Positions 45,197 to 58,165 of a stretch of DNA of 64,000 bases are shown here, one piece after another. The notes beneath the pieces are model-generated. The model saw only the letters and a list, made by a program, of their open reading frames with translations. It searched no databases and was not told the origin of the DNA. Origin of the DNA: Anaeramoeba flamelloides (lineage: Eukaryota > Metamonada > Anaeramoebidae); contig JANTQA010000026.1 in assembly GCA_027625915.1 (NCBI GenBank), positions 5,518,001-5,582,000 of the forward strand, in the 5' to 3' direction. The translations under genes were made by a program, and so were the position numbers. Each line of letters begins with the position of its first letter. Positions within the stretch are counted from its first letter, which is position 1.

Positions 45197-46439
45197 TTTA
45201 CAATTTATAAAACAAGAATCCCATTTTGAATAAAAGCACCTATCAATTATTAAAATATTTGATTTTAATTTTAAAGTTTTTTTTTTATTGAGTTTTAAAG
45301 ATTCTATTGAGTACTTTTTTATGTTTTAAAGATTTTATTATATTTCAGAATGGTTCTGCAATTAATTTGATTCAATTATGAATAATTCTTGACATTTTCT
45401 GAACCCTTTTATTATAAAAGGAGTTTATAATTGATATATTAAAAAAACATGTACTTAAATTTTTTTTGAAAGATTAGAGGGGTTTTAAAAGAATTTCCTA
45501 AACAAATAAGCGTTTTATGTTTTTAGAAATAACTTTAAAATAATATTTTAAAACATAGTGATTTTTTATTAAAAAAATTCTATAAAATCAATTGGTTCTC
45601 TTTTTCAATATTTTAAATTTTTTACTGTTTTTGAAAAAAAAAAAAGAAATTTAATGAATTATAGAATTTTTACCAATATTTTGTTTTTTAATTTCTTAGC
45701 ACTTTTTGGAATTCACAATGAAAATTACAATTTGCTATTTCAATTTTTCATTTTCCAAAACTTTATTTTTTATTTTTTTTTTGTCTGTAATGTTTAAAAA
45801 AATTATCTCTTTGATCCAAAATTCTCAGGGCCTTACACACAAAGTTGAAAAAAAAATATATTTATTGTATATTTTTATTAAATAAGTTGATTTTGATTCA
45901 AATTGTACCTTATTGCGAAAAATTATATAAAAATAACAACGAGAATAATAATCAAAACAAATTAAAAATATAAAACAAATTAAAATGAAAAGAGTAATAA
46001 CATGGGAAATATTAAAAAAAAAAAAAAACAATTTAAACAATATAATATATTTAATTAATAAATAAATATTTGAACAGTGGATATTATAAAAAAATGTTAA
46101 TATTTATCTTTTTCAACAACGATACTGTTCTTGGAAACAATGTAACGTGTCTTTTTTACTATTAATTTCTAGAAAAAATCTGATAAATAGGATAAAGGCT
46201 TGAAGAAAATTGATAAAATTGGTTGATTACTAGTCCCTTATTATGCGATTTTAATTATTTTTACCAACAAAATCTTTTTCTTTACATCGATTTTATTTAT
46301 ACAAAGCTTCAGAAACAAATATAGATTCAATAATTTTAAATCTTTTATTTTTTTGTTTTTTTCAAAAGTATTTTTCTTTTTTTAATTGAATATGTAAAAA
46401 CAAGACCACCGCGAGATAAAATAGACTGAAAGAAATTAA
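42754..46439. other. Long gene-free stretch with decayed repeats
   Basis: No gene is supported over 3.7 kb. Around 44335-44530 a decayed copy of the hairpin family is visible: an ATTAGGTTTATTTGAG start, a TCGGTTTATT stem piece and an AAATTAGGCACCTGATGGAAC end. An (AT)n run lies at 45151-45193. Short open frames at 43724-43966 and 46040-45825 are Lys/Ile/Phe-rich and not supported. Confidence 0.5.
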
Positions 46440-47190
46440 TCATCCGATTCAGTCTAACACTAACATGAAAAAATAAAATTGCAAAATTGAAAGTTAGACA
46501 AAACATCAATGTTCATTAACTATTCATCATTAATAATAAAGTTTATAATATAATCAAAATTCTGGAAAATCAAATTCCTGAAGCTATTTTGTTTATTATT
46601 TTTATTATAACTTTTTAGAAAAGCACTTTGTCTATAAAAAAGGTGTTTTTTTTGGGGGGTAAAAATTTCCAAATAAACTGAATGGTTGAGTTTTCGTCTA
46701 ATTCAACTTGAGAATATTTACATTGATATATAATAACTAATAGTTTTGAGAAATTTTTACTCATCTAATAAAAATGAAAAAGAGAAAAAAAAATATCCCT
46801 GATGATAATTAAAAAAAACCTAATGGAAAATTAAAAAATAAATATTTTTTTCAATTTAAACCAATGAATAATACTATTAACATCAAAATAATTGGTTATC
46901 TGTTTGAAAGATATTAATTAAATTTAGAATACATTTAAAATAAATTATTATAACTCCTTAACTATAAAAAAAATTGTATTCCAAATTTTTTACTATTAAA
47001 ATTTTCAAAAAAACTTACTCAAAAATTGGATTTTCCAACTTAAATTGTAAAATACCTCGAAAAATAATTTTTGATCTAAGATCTTTTATTAACAAAGAGT
47101 TTTTATTTTTAATGGAGTAATCAAATAGTGAAAAATTAGTAAATGTTTAATTTGTTTTTTAAAATTTTTTTCATGATCTTGAAAGACCAA
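46440..47190 (-). repeat. Dispersed repeat R7, copy without the hairpin cluster
   Basis: The complement matches 32920-33900. At the point where the 33-kb copy carries three hairpins, this copy reads (minus strand) CCATTAGGTTTTTTTTAATT and then directly ATCATCAG, so only one partial hairpin arm is present. Confidence 0.6.
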
Positions 47191-48678
47191 TCATTTAAAA
47201 AACAATTTCTAAAATGTTAAAGCAACCTATTTTAAATTTATTCTTTGTAAAATTAAAATCAAGGTAACCCAATCTTATTTACAATAAATTTATTTTCACA
47301 AGTATCCTTTCATGTTTTGAGTCTTTACTTTGAAAAATTATCAACAAACATTACAAAAAATTAAATTTTCACAATTTGTTGCAAAAAAAAAAATAAAAAA
47401 TAAAATAATGGGCTATATCTTCAATAAAAGATCTTACTGTTTAGTAAAAACAAAAAATAATTATAACAACAGAAATAGATAAAATAAATTAAAAAATGAA
47501 AAAAAAAAAAAAAAAAAAAAGTTAAAAAATAAATTGAATTCATAAACTTATTTGATCACAATTTAACATAATGAGATTGATAATGAAAAAAAAAAAATTG
47601 AAATGAAAGAATATATAAAGAGGACACATTGATAAGAAAAATACTATAATTAATCATTATTTCGATGTATAAAAAAGAAAATTATGAGCTTAAAAACCAA
47701 AAAATGGTAAAAAAAAGGTTAAAAAAAAATAATTCTTAATTTCAACTATATTATATTAATTGATGAAAATATAATATTACTTGTTGTTTAATAATCGAGC
47801 TAAAGAATTTAAAAAGGAGTGAAATATGAAAGAACAATATCAAAAATATACAAAAAGAAAACGTACCATGAAAAAGCACACTTATAACTCTTATTAGGTA
47901 AATAAAAGATAAATCACAATATTCACAATTTAAAGAATCATCAAAATTCAAAAGAAATCACGGAATTAGCTAATTTGCCGACATTTTTTAATGAAAAAGA
48001 ATAGAAATGTACAGAAAATCATCAACTTGATTTAAATGAAGGCCTTTTCAAATGACTGAAAAGAGTACATACATAAATGAATTAAAGTAACAAAAGTACA
48101 AATATTTACCCCTACCACAGAAAAAAAATTGATGATATAGATCAATTCAAATTGGGGTTTATAAGATACAAAATAAAAAAATTAAAAGAAAAAAAGACCT
48201 CAAAAAAAATCAAAGATTTTGATATTACAATTACCGATAGTGGAGATACATATGATTAGTTGGGGAAAATGAAAATACAATTAATTCCAGAAATTTGTCC
48301 TAGTATATTTCCTAACCATTATAACTTAACACCACTACAAGGAAAAAAGATCTCAAATCCAAATTATTTTGTATCATATAAAGAAACAAAATTTTCACAG
48401 TCACAGCAAATTCAACATTTTGCTTATCCATTTTTATTTCTATTTGCCTTTATTTAATTTTTTTAGCCAATTTTTGAAAACTAAAGTACATATAAGGTGG
48501 TACTTATTTTTTTGTTTATTAACTCTTAGAATTCGGAGTTAAAATTTTACCCACTTCGAATTTCTCTCTTTATGAGATAAAGTAGGGTTAACACAACCCC
48601 ATAACCATGAATCGAGCCAAAATTTTTTTTTTAAAACTTTTATAAAATTACTTGAGAAACAATTACTTAAGATCAGTA
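47191..48678. other. Intergenic, no gene supported
   Basis: AT-rich with an A22 tract at about 47499-47520. Open frames 47951-47751 (minus) and 48260-48457 (plus; IQLIPEICPSIFPNHYNL) have no domain or splice context. Positions 48525-48610 are somewhat less AT-rich but uninformative. Confidence 0.45.
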
Positions 48679-49151
48679 CTGTTTTCAAAATAATATATGT
48701 ATCAAAGTTTAATCACTGTTTCAAAATAAAAAGAAAGTTTTTTTGTTCAAGAAGAACGAAACTTTAACTAATCAAAGAAACCAACAATAAACCCTAGGTA
48801 GATATGAAACTGGTTTCTTAAAGTTCTATTATTGAAAAAACATTATAAAAATAAAGTATCAAAAGAAAAAATTTATCTCAAAAAATAGAATAAATTTAAA
48901 AATATTTCCATCAAACAAACAATAAATTTCAAAAAACTTGAGAATATTACCAATAAAATTTAAACAAATTGCATTTCTAATTACAGATTTACTAAAAAAT
49001 TACCAGACCTTTACTTTATAAATCGATTCCAACTTAGATACACTACTTGGCAGTGTATTAGATGTTGCTTTGGAACAAGAAGAAAAAAAAGCACTGAGTT
49101 TATTTTGAAATACGGATCAAAGTTATTTGGCAAGTATTATTTTGATCACTC
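48679..49151 (-). mobile_element. Tc1/mariner-type MITE, copy C (473 bp)
   Basis: TA-flanked and in reverse orientation to copies A and B. Its right end read on the minus strand is GAGTGATCAAAATAATACTT, and it shares GGTTTCTTAAAGTTCTATTA and the complement of CAACATCTAATACA with them. It is more diverged than copies A, B and D. It lies 266 bp upstream of the RPA1 start codon. Confidence 0.8.
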
Positions 49152-49416
49152 TAAATTAAGGGAGTATTTTGTAAAATAAATATTCGATTAAATTATGATT
49201 GAGAAACAACATTATTCTCAAATGTATATGATTTAGAAAACAAGAAGATTACTCAAACTAGTTTCAAATTCGACCTTAAATAATACTGGTTTTATAAAAA
49301 AAAAAAATACAAGATTTCAACATTTTTAATCACAAGATTTTACAGATTAGTTACGTTAAAAATTTTATTTTTTTATTTTTATTTATTTCTTTTGCTTATT
49401 AATTTCCAGAAATAAA

Positions 49417-51600
49417 ATGACTCAGTTCCAATTAACAGAAAACGCCCTCGACAAGATGAAGAATAATGAGGTTCAAGATCCTGTGCTTCAAATTTTGCAA
49501 ATTAAACAATCAAACACAACACCACCTAAATATGCCGCAATGATTTCTGATGGAACCCAATTGACTTGGGGTTATTTTAATCGCGAATTTACACAAATGT
49601 TTGAAGAAAAAAAAATCAAACTTTATACAGTTATCTCTGTATCAAGTTTCTTTTCTCGTGTACTTCCAAAACGGTATTTACTTTTTAATTTTTTTTTTAT
49701 TCTTTTTGTTTTATTTCAATTCTTTTTTCAAATAATAAAACTTAACAAAAGAAAAGAAAAGAAAAGAAAAGAAAAGAAAAGAAAAGAAATCAAAATAACA
49801 GAAAACAAAACAGTACAATAATTTTCCTTTGAAAATTATGATCAGTTATGAAATAAAATTCTTAATTAAAAAACAATTTTCTTTTCTGAACGTGTATTTA
49901 ACTTTCATCTTTTAAGTGGTCTAATTTATCTTATTTCACAAATGACTATTGTTGGACAAGCAGACAAGATGATCGGAAATCCAAAATCACAAAGGCAACA
50001 ACCAAATAACCAAAACCAACAACAAAACCAAAACCAGAACCAAAACCAAAACCAAAATCAACCACAAAACCAACCACAAAACCAACCACAAAACCAACCA
50101 CAAAATCAACAACAAAACCAACAACAAAATCAACTCAACCAAAATCAACAACAAAACCAACAACAAAACCGAAACCAAAATCAACAACTAAACCAACAAC
50201 AAAAGAGCTTCAACCAAAACCAACAACAAAATGTAAACCAAAGAATATCACGACCAATTACCCAAGGAGGAGAGCATAGCGTGACACCAATTTCCGGGAT
50301 TGAGAATTTTTTATATGGACAATTTACCTTAAGGGTACGTGTCACGTTTAAGTCTGACAAAAGGAACTTTCGTAATAACAAGGGCCAACTATTTAATGCA
50401 GATCTGATCGACGAAGAAGGCGAAGAGATCCGAATTACCTTTTTCAATGATCAGGTTGAGAAATATTACGATTATTTAGAAAAAGGCAAGGCCTATTACG
50501 TCTCGGGAGTTGCAGTTCGACAGGCCAACAAAGCCTTTTCCCCATTAAAAAACGACAACGAGCTAAGTGCCAATTCAAACACCTTAATTGAGGCCTGCTC
50601 TGATGAGAATTTGCCCTATCACAATTTTAATTTTGATCCGATCGATCAAATACTGGTCTGCAACCCGGGCAAATTTGTAAGTGTACTGGCCATTGTCAAG
50701 CAAGTTGGCCAACTTCAAGACATTCCAACCAAAAACCGTGGGATGACAAAAAAACTGTCTGTTCTTATAGGAGACCAAAGCGGCGCAGTGATTGAAGTGA
50801 CGTTTTGGGGCGATCGCGCAAACAATTTGAAGATACCAACGGACACAGAAAAGGGATACGTTCTTGCCCTCAGGGGCTCAAAGGTGGGCCACTTCAACAA
50901 CACAAATAACCTAAGCATCGTTAGCAGCACCCAGATATTCCACAACCCCGAATTTGGCCCGATCGTGCACGACTTAAGAAAATGGTGGCAATCTGGTGGC
51001 AAGGATCAGAAGACCAACTCCCTGATGCGAAGCGGCCGATCGCTCCCAGAAAATTGGCACATCGACGAAGAAAAAAAAACACTCAGCGCAATCGAAGAAG
51101 AAAATTTGGGAGCCAACAACCCCAAGGGAGACACGATGTTTGTCCGCGCGACGCTCACACACCTTTCAAGGACCGATCACCTCTATTACCCATCTTGCCC
51201 AAACTGCAAAAAAAAGGTCCAGGAACAGGGCGGTGGCTGGTTTTGCTTCAAATGCCAGCAGCAAATGAATTCCCCACAGTACCGCTACACAATGACGATC
51301 AATCTCGCAGACCACACGGGGTCATACCAAGTTAGTGTATTCTCCCCACACGCAGAGGACTTGATTGGCATGCAATGCGATCAAATTCGCAACTTAAAAG
51401 AAGTGCAAGGAGATGACTCAAAATTTCAGGAAATCATGAAAAATGCAGAGTTCAAAATGGGGAGCTGGGCTCTCAAAATTCAAGAAAATGAATACGAAGG
51501 CAAAAGTAGGAAAAAATGCACACTTTTAGATTTCCATCTTATGGACGATTTTAAAGCAGCATCGCAAATCTTATTAAAGGAAATACAACAATATTTATAA
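49417..51600 (+). CDS. RPA1: Replication protein A large (70 kDa-type) subunit, two exons (646 residues)
   Basis: Exons 49417-49673 and 49917-51600 join in frame within KRG (donor GTATTT, acceptor TTTTAAG), giving VLPKRGLIYLISQM and KMIGNP, as in RPA70. RPA1 binds single-stranded DNA in replication, repair and recombination as part of the RPA trimer. Residues 1-108 form the N-terminal OB fold for protein contacts. About 114-190 is an Asn/Gln linker far more repetitive than usual. DBD-A is about 213-320 (FTLRVRVTFKSDKRNFRN; IRITFFNDQVEKYY; KAYYVSGVAVRQANKAFS). DBD-B is about 324-445 (SVLIGDQSGAVIEVTFWGD). DBD-C is about 487-645, with the four-Cys zinc ribbon CPNC...FCFKC at about 512-535. Total length is close to the usual 600-650. 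The intron holds an (AAAAG)n run. Codon use is less AT-rich in the conserved part. Confidence 0.95.
49747..49790. repeat. (AAAAG)n microsatellite in the RPA1 intron
   Basis: About eight AAAAG units in a row. They make the first-exon open frame appear to run on into a Lys/Arg/Glu tail, which is intron, not protein. Confidence 0.9.
50005..50235 (+). repeat. In-frame CAA/AAC minisatellite coding the RPA1 Asn/Gln linker
   Basis: Short units of the type AACCAAAACCAACAACAA, including a perfect block of four CCACAAAACCAA units at about 50059-50103. Translated it is NQ, NQQ and NQPQ repeats. The length is likely to vary between alleles. Confidence 0.85.
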
Positions 51601-52378
51601 GAATGAAAAACCCAAAAATATTTTTGTTTTTAATATTTTTATTTATTTATCTTTCTTATTTTACTTCCATCTTTTTATTTTATTGTTTTTTTTATCATTT
51701 TAATCTTTAAATAAATTTCTTAATTTAGAAAAAACTACAAAATATTTAATTATATTTTCTTTTAATAAATATTACATAATTATGAATTTCAAAAATATAA
51801 AATCTAATTATAAACTTTGTATCTGTCAAATGGTCCCAATAAATTTTTTTCCAAATATCAATTATTTTCGATAAATGACCTTTGAAGGACAAATAAGAAA
51901 TAAGTAGGATAATACACATCAAAGAATAGTTGATATCCCAATGGGTGTAAATTTAATAAATCAATATATTTTCTGAAAAATTGAAAAACTAAAATTCTTA
52001 TGGGGATATTGAGAAAAACAACAGTGTCCATTTTTATCTTCGATTAAAGATCAAATAAATTTCCAATAGAAATCAATATTATTTTTCTACAACATTTTTC
52101 ACTGTTTCAATAACATTAGAACCACATTTTGCTTTTTGCCTTTTTTTCTATTTTCTTTTGATAGGCAATTCTTTTTCCATAAATTTTTATTCCAAGATCT
52201 ATTGTCTCTAATCGAATACGTGTGAAGAAATGATTTTTGATTTTGAAATTTCCAAAATAAAAATTTTCTTCTAATCTCGATTCAAATCCCTTAAATACAT
52301 GTAATTCACACCCTAGAACAACATACTTTGACTGGAAATAAGCTTATAACACTTTTGTGCACCACCCTTTTTTTTATG
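51601..52378 (+). repeat. RPA1 3' flank with dispersed repeat R3, copy 2
   Basis: After the stop, AT-rich sequence continues to about 51830, where R3 starts (to about 52140), homologous to 35990-36310. No gene is supported. Confidence 0.5.
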
Positions 52379-53900
52379 GGATCAGTCTTCTACGACAACA
52401 AGGCAAAATTATAAAATCTGTTATTGATGATATTATCTACTTACAAATATTGGATATGTAAAATGTCATAAAATTCTGATCGACTAAGAAACCCAGAATT
52501 AGAAAATTAGTTTTGTTAGATCAAATTTTTTTTTCCATTTTTTCTGAAAAAGAAAATTATTAAATTCATTTTATTTCTCACATTATTACAAGTTTTTACC
52601 TTGTTTATTGCCATTTTTATCATTATTAGACAATAAAAAGCCTTTCTTACCAATAATATTAATATAATTTTTTTTTCTTTTTTGATATAAAACTCTAGGT
52701 CAACCAAAAAATAAAACTGATATATTCAACCCATTGGTAAAAAATTGTATTTTTTTTAAAAGAAGGATAGTTTTAATAATCAAAGTTTGAAAATCATTTA
52801 AAAATTTTAGTTTAAATTTTGTTTTTGTTTTAAGAAAAAATTTGATTTTTCAAAATAAAATTTTTAAAATAAAATTTGGGAATTAAACCCCAATTTAAAA
52901 TTTTTAACACACCCAAAATTCGATTTGTGAAAAAAAAAAACTAATTTAATCACTTCTCGAAGATTTACCCAATTAGAACCATTCACTAATTGAAATGTTA
53001 ACACCTTTTTATAAATTACAATACTCACAAAACAAAAAATAAATAATTATCTATACAAATAAATCATCGGTGTGTTAAAAATTTTGGAGAGAGCAAAACA
53101 AAAAAAGAACTTGATAAATTTGTTTAAATTCTATTAGGATTATTGATCTATCAAAAGGTTAGATACTACCAACTAATTTTATTTGAGTTCTTCTATTTGG
53201 AACAACTCAACTTTAACATAATATAAACCTTGTAGAAAAATTTTGATCCAACAAAGCAAATTACGTAATTCAAAAAATGAAAATAAAAACAAAAAACTAA
53301 AAGATGAAAAAATGATTTTCATATTTTACAAAAATCAAAATTATCTTCAATTTCAATGAAATTGTATTGTTGTGATTGTTTGGAACGTTTCAGGTGTGTG
53401 GAAAATTTTGAATTTCAGTTTAGTTAATTTGAGCCTCAAAATTCAAAATCAATTTTTTTCTGCCAAAAATTATTTAAATTGATATAAGGATTCTTATAAA
53501 TAAGACCAAATTATTTGTTAAAAAAATATTTCAAAATTGAAATTTTTTTTACAATTTTTTTTTATTTTTGAAAATAAGAAAACAACTTGTTTAAAATAAT
53601 GGAAAATAAATTTTTTTTTGCTTAATAGATTTAAATTTAATTGATAAATTGGAGTGAGGTGCTAACAAACATTCATTTATTTAACCACCAATACTTCGAT
53701 TAGGTTTATTGTCTAAGATTTGAATTTAAATATTCATCAAAGAAAAAAAAAATCAAATAAAAAATTTTCTAACCTAATCATTAATGCCCAAGATACAACC
53801 AAAAATATGTTTTCGCATTTTCAAGACTATTTTAAATTGTAAATTGGCTTTTTTAAATAATGTTTGTTTGTTTTCCTAATTTTTCCAAATTGAAGATTAT
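52379..53900 (+). repeat. Dispersed repeat R2, copy 3
   Basis: Begins GGATCAGTCTTCTACGAC. It lacks the 256-bp MITE of the 28-kb copy but has about 530 bp of extra sequence at about 52880-53420, between TTTTCAAAATAAAATTTT and the shared AAAATCAATTTTTTTCTGCC block. Confidence 0.6.
52897..53093. mobile_element. Small inverted-repeat element within R2 (probable MITE, about 190 bp)
   Basis: Left AATTTAAAATTTTTAACACACC pairs with right GGTGTGTTAAAAATTTTGG. It lies in the part of R2 copy 3 absent from the 28-kb copy. A target duplication was not clear, and the remaining extra sequence (53094-53420) is unexplained. Confidence 0.5.
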
Positions 53901-55847
53901 TATTCTTAAACACAAATAAGTGAGAATTGGTATCAATATATACATTTAATCACAGTAATAATAATAAATATAAGTGTAAAAACATAAATTACATTATCAT
54001 TTATTTAACCACCCTTATTCTTTATCTCAAAAAAGTAAAAATATAAAATTTTAAAAAAAGAATATTGGGTTTATTGTTAATTAAGAGAATTAATTAGATA
54101 AAATTATACTCATTTCTAGTTAGGCTATTTTAATTTTCAGATATTAACCAAAAATTTATTCAATTTTCAGTTTATTTCTTAAATAAATAAAAAAAAAATG
54201 TTGTTAACATTTTCCAAATTAAAAAGAATGGAATAAAATCTTTGATTTAACTCAACTATTTTGATTATTGGTAAAATATAGGCGATTTATGACACTTTAG
54301 AAACCTTAAATATATATATTTAGAGTTTTATTTTATCTCAGCATCTTATAATATAAAAAATCATGGAAATTAACTTAAAAAACCAAGGGGGAATTTATAA
54401 AAAAAAAATAGGTAAAAAATATCAAGTAATACAATAATAATTTTAATTAATAATACCCTAAAATACTATAACAATAATTTTTGAATAATTTACTTTAATT
54501 TGATGATTGAAGATTGACTTGAATTCAGAGAGGGGTTTTCTGAATTTTTATGATTTCTTTTTTCTTTTCAAGTAGGTTTTTTTTAACCCTTAATATTTTT
54601 TATCCTATTTTTTACTTTTTTATCAATAACTTACCCATATAATATCGTTTCAGTATTTCTAGTATTAATGATTAGATACTTGTTCTTCTTCCTATGTAGC
54701 TCTTCTCCCAAATATAAAGAAGATAAAGTCAATGAAAAAATTGAAAAAAAAATAAAAAATATAGTTTTTTGTTCAATAATAATAAAAAAAAATTTTATCT
54801 TTTTTTAGATAAAATTTTTATTTTGAAATTCATTTTTATAATTTCATTTTTAATAGTTGAAATTTAAGTAACCTATGCTATATACACTCAGTATTTATTG
54901 AAGGTTTCTTTCATGAGTTAATGTACAATCAGCCATAATAAATAATATCAGTTTTTGATTTGCATCCCAGGGCTTCAAAGTTTCTTCGGTTTATTTTAAC
55001 AAAAATTCTGGTATACACTGTTTCCACCATTTTTTAAAAAGATGTATTTTATTTACAGTCGTGTATATTGTTCAAATACTCTAAAAGGACTATTATTATT
55101 TCATAACCTTTAGGGAAGCGAAATAAAAAACTTTAACTATTACAAAAAATATAAAAAGATTAAAAATTTTAAAAAAGCACAAACATTGAATTTTTTTAGA
55201 TTTTTGAGTCTTTTGAATGAAAAAAATATATTTATCAAAATAATTTATGAATTTTGAAACAAAAAAAGACAAATTTAAAAAAATATTTTCTTTCAATATT
55301 TCGTCTAGTTTAATCCAAATTATTTCCAAGTGCATTGATACACATATAGTAAAATAAAAGCCCATTGAAAATAATTTATATAGAAATAGTATCAAGAGAA
55401 TTATAATTGTTGAAATTTTTCAAAGCAAATTTCAAATGTAAATAACAAGATTGGATATACACAAATTAAAAAATTCTAAAAAAAATCCTCAATTTTTTAA
55501 TTTGAATAAGATCGACAAAATAAATATTCTTTCAAGGTTATGAATATGTTATTAGTCAACTAAATTAATATTCACTAATCTTAAAATGTGAATAGTCGCT
55601 AATTGAATTCCAATCTGAATAAAATTTTTTTTCTACCCCAAAAAAAAATTTTCAAAGATCTAAGAATAATTTCAACCTTTTTATTAAGTTTTTTTTTTTT
55701 TTTGCCTTATTAGATTGAGAAATTCTTAAGTTTCCTCGATTCATAGTATCATTTTCTTTCCAGAAAGGATTATTGCCACAACAACTCTTTAAACAATATT
55801 TAGTCCTATATTCCAAAATAAAAACCTTGTTCCTTTTTACTAAAAAG
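53901..55847. other. Intergenic, no gene supported; decayed hairpin relic near 54130-54290
   Basis: 54150-54290 keeps traces of hairpin modules A and B (CAGTTTATTTCTTAAAT; AATGGAATAAAATCTTTGATTT) but is strongly decayed. A 99-codon minus-strand frame (55395-55096) is Phe/Ile/Lys-rich and unsupported. Confidence 0.45.
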
Positions 55848-55849
55848 TA

Positions 55850-56889
55850 AACTCAATTCCAAAAATTGGGGCACACCTTCAAAATCAATTTAATTCCAAG
55901 AAAAGTGATATTTGACTCTTAAATACAAACAATAGATAATAACAACCAATAGAAATAATTTTAAAGTTAATTATTTATCAGTTTTTTTCATTATTTTTTG
56001 ATCTTTGATTTTCAATAATTTTTTTGATTTTTTTTGTATTCTTTTTTTTCAAAACTTTTTGAAAATCTCAAAATCACTTCAAAATGAAATTTCAAAGTTT
56101 TGATTCTGATCACAAGAAAAAAATTTTTTCTTTTTCAAAAAGAAAAAAGATTCTTTTTTTTATCCAGAGAAAAAATTTTTTTCTAAAAATCATGATATGG
56201 GGTGCTATAGCACATGGTATACAAATAGACCTTATTCCCATAAATGGAAGTGTGAACACTGGATTTATTATTAATGATATTATCAAAAAATCAAATGTAA
56301 TTCAACTCGTTTATATCAGAATATGGTGAGTTGAAATGAATTTTCCAAAAGGATGGAGCATGTTCACATACTTGAAAAAAAACCCAAAATTACTTAAAAT
56401 GGGGATGTAATGTTCTGGACCATTGACCCCCAATTCCCTAGATTTAAATCCAATTGAGAATTGCAAGTCAATTAAGGATATTAAACAGAAAAATGGCAAG
56501 GCAAAAAATGTAGAAGAATTTATTAAAAATTTCACTAATGTAAGGAATAATTTGCGTTGGGAATCCTAAGAAAATTAGTAAACTCTATATTTAAAAGGAC
56601 AGATTTAGTTATCAAAAGACAAGCTGAATCTATTAATAGTTTTTATTAATTTTTCTTTCAATAAAAATGGATTTTTTAGTAACCGTGTTCCAAAAATAGA
56701 GGCACACTTTTTTTTATTTTTTCTTTTTTATTTTTTGAATTGAATTTTAAATTTACTATAAAATATATAAATAGTAACAATTCAATATTTTCGGAAAATT
56801 TATTATTTTAATGTTTAATTATTATGTATTTTGAAGTATATTTTTATTAGTGTAATTTTTTCATGTGTCCCATTTTTTGGAATTGAGCT
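55850..56889 (+). mobile_element. Tc1/mariner-family transposon, 1,040 bp, ends intact, transposase decayed
   Basis: Terminal inverted repeats AACTCAATTCCAAAAATTGG (left) and, on the minus strand at the right, AGCTCAATTCCAAAAAATGG, both next to TA (55848-55849, 56890-56891). Frame 56084-56329 carries KIMIWGAIAHGIQ and LIPINGSVNTGFI, matching the catalytic-core segment after the first Asp of Tc1/mariner transposases. After a stop and frame change, 56332-56560 has TPNSLDLNPIENCKSIKDIK, the conserved W-P-x-x-SPDLNPIEN box near the third acidic residue. The N-terminal helix-turn-helix region is not recognisable and the element is shorter than the usual 1.3 kb, so internal deletion is likely. It cannot encode an active enzyme. 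Confidence 0.9.
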
Positions 56890-56932
56890 TATATACAATT
56901 TAATAATCAAAGAAAATGTTGATCTGCATTAA

Positions 56933-58165
56933 GGGGTTAACAAACACAAAAAAATCCACTAGTAAATTTGATAATAAATTTTAAAAAAAATTAATGTATA
57001 AAGAAATTTTAAAATGAAGTTTTATTCTAATAACGAGAAAACCTAACCCAGTTTTAAAGTTATTTTCCAAAATATATTATTATTTTTAAAAAGTTTAATC
57101 TCATTTTTTCTCATTTTTGAAAAGTTCAAAATCCCACATATTTCTGTATTATTTGCAAAAAAATAATTTTCTTGAAGGAAAAAGAAATCTTATTATCAAA
57201 GTAGGAATTGTACAAAAACTAAACTGGAAAATGAAACCACTGAATTCAGAACAACCAAGTATATAAAATCCACTTAATTTAAAAAAAAATTACAATAATT
57301 ATTTTATACAAAAAAAAAAATATAATTTCTTGATTCAAAGAACAGTTCAAATAATTTTTTTTCTTTTTTGTGGAACCCAAAAAAATAGTAAAAAAAAAAC
57401 AAATCATCAAATAAAAAATTCTCCCAAAATTACCTTTTTAACACTTGCAAACATCAACTTATAAACTAAAGAAATACCTTTTGGTTTGTTTATTTTAAAT
57501 CAATAATATAATTATCCATTCTTAATTATTTCGGCGAGTTATTAATAACCCAAAGATTATATTTATCAATAGGCTTTACGATTATTTCTCAATTTTTTGA
57601 TAATTTTCAAACAAATAAAATAAATTCAAAATAATAATTTGAATAAAAAAAATAATAGATATTATCAAATAACTGATTTTAATATTTTTAGTTTTTTTTT
57701 TATAATCTTAATATATTTGTAAAAAAAAATATTACCTAATCTTTTTGATTTTTAAAAATTTAATAAATATTTTAGAATAAAATAAATATTCAATTTTTTT
57801 TATTCTTCAAGGATACAATATTTGATACATTTTTCTTGTATTTTGAAAAATAAAATGAAAATTTGAAATTCAAAAGTCATTTAATCATACAGACTATCAA
57901 AAATTATTAAAAGTGAGATTACTTTAAAAATAAAAATATTTTGCAAATTTTTCTTTTGTTAAATTTGATCCAAAAACCCAACAAAAAAGGATCTGATCTT
58001 TTGACTGAAAATTCCATTGGAAAAAATGAAATCCTTTAAAAATGATAATTCAATACTCTAAAGTTAACAAATGAAGTTCCATATCAGGTTTAATTGGATT
58101 GTTGTGTAAATAATTACTCTATTAACTCTGGGAAAAAAAATAAATCAGAGTTACTGAATACTTTT
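56933..58165. mobile_element. piggyBac-like non-autonomous element, copy 3 (older, about 1.23 kb)
   Basis: TTAA precedes the left end (56929-56932) and follows the right end (about 58166-58169). It aligns with copies 1 and 2 from end to end, with clearly more differences and indels; conserved blocks include AAAAGGATCTG, GAAATCCTTTAAAAATGAT and AATTACTCTATTA. The terminal ACTAGT is degraded on both sides. It starts only 43 bp after the Tc1/mariner transposon ends. Confidence 0.75.

Noticed and set aside
48260-48457. Plus-strand 65-codon frame starting MGKMKIQLIPEICPSIFPNH
   Set aside because: No homologous family recognised, ends in a Phe run from AT-rich DNA, no neighbouring exon.
49987-50187. 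Minus-strand Leu/Val-rich frame
   Set aside because: It is the antisense of the Asn/Gln minisatellite in RPA1.
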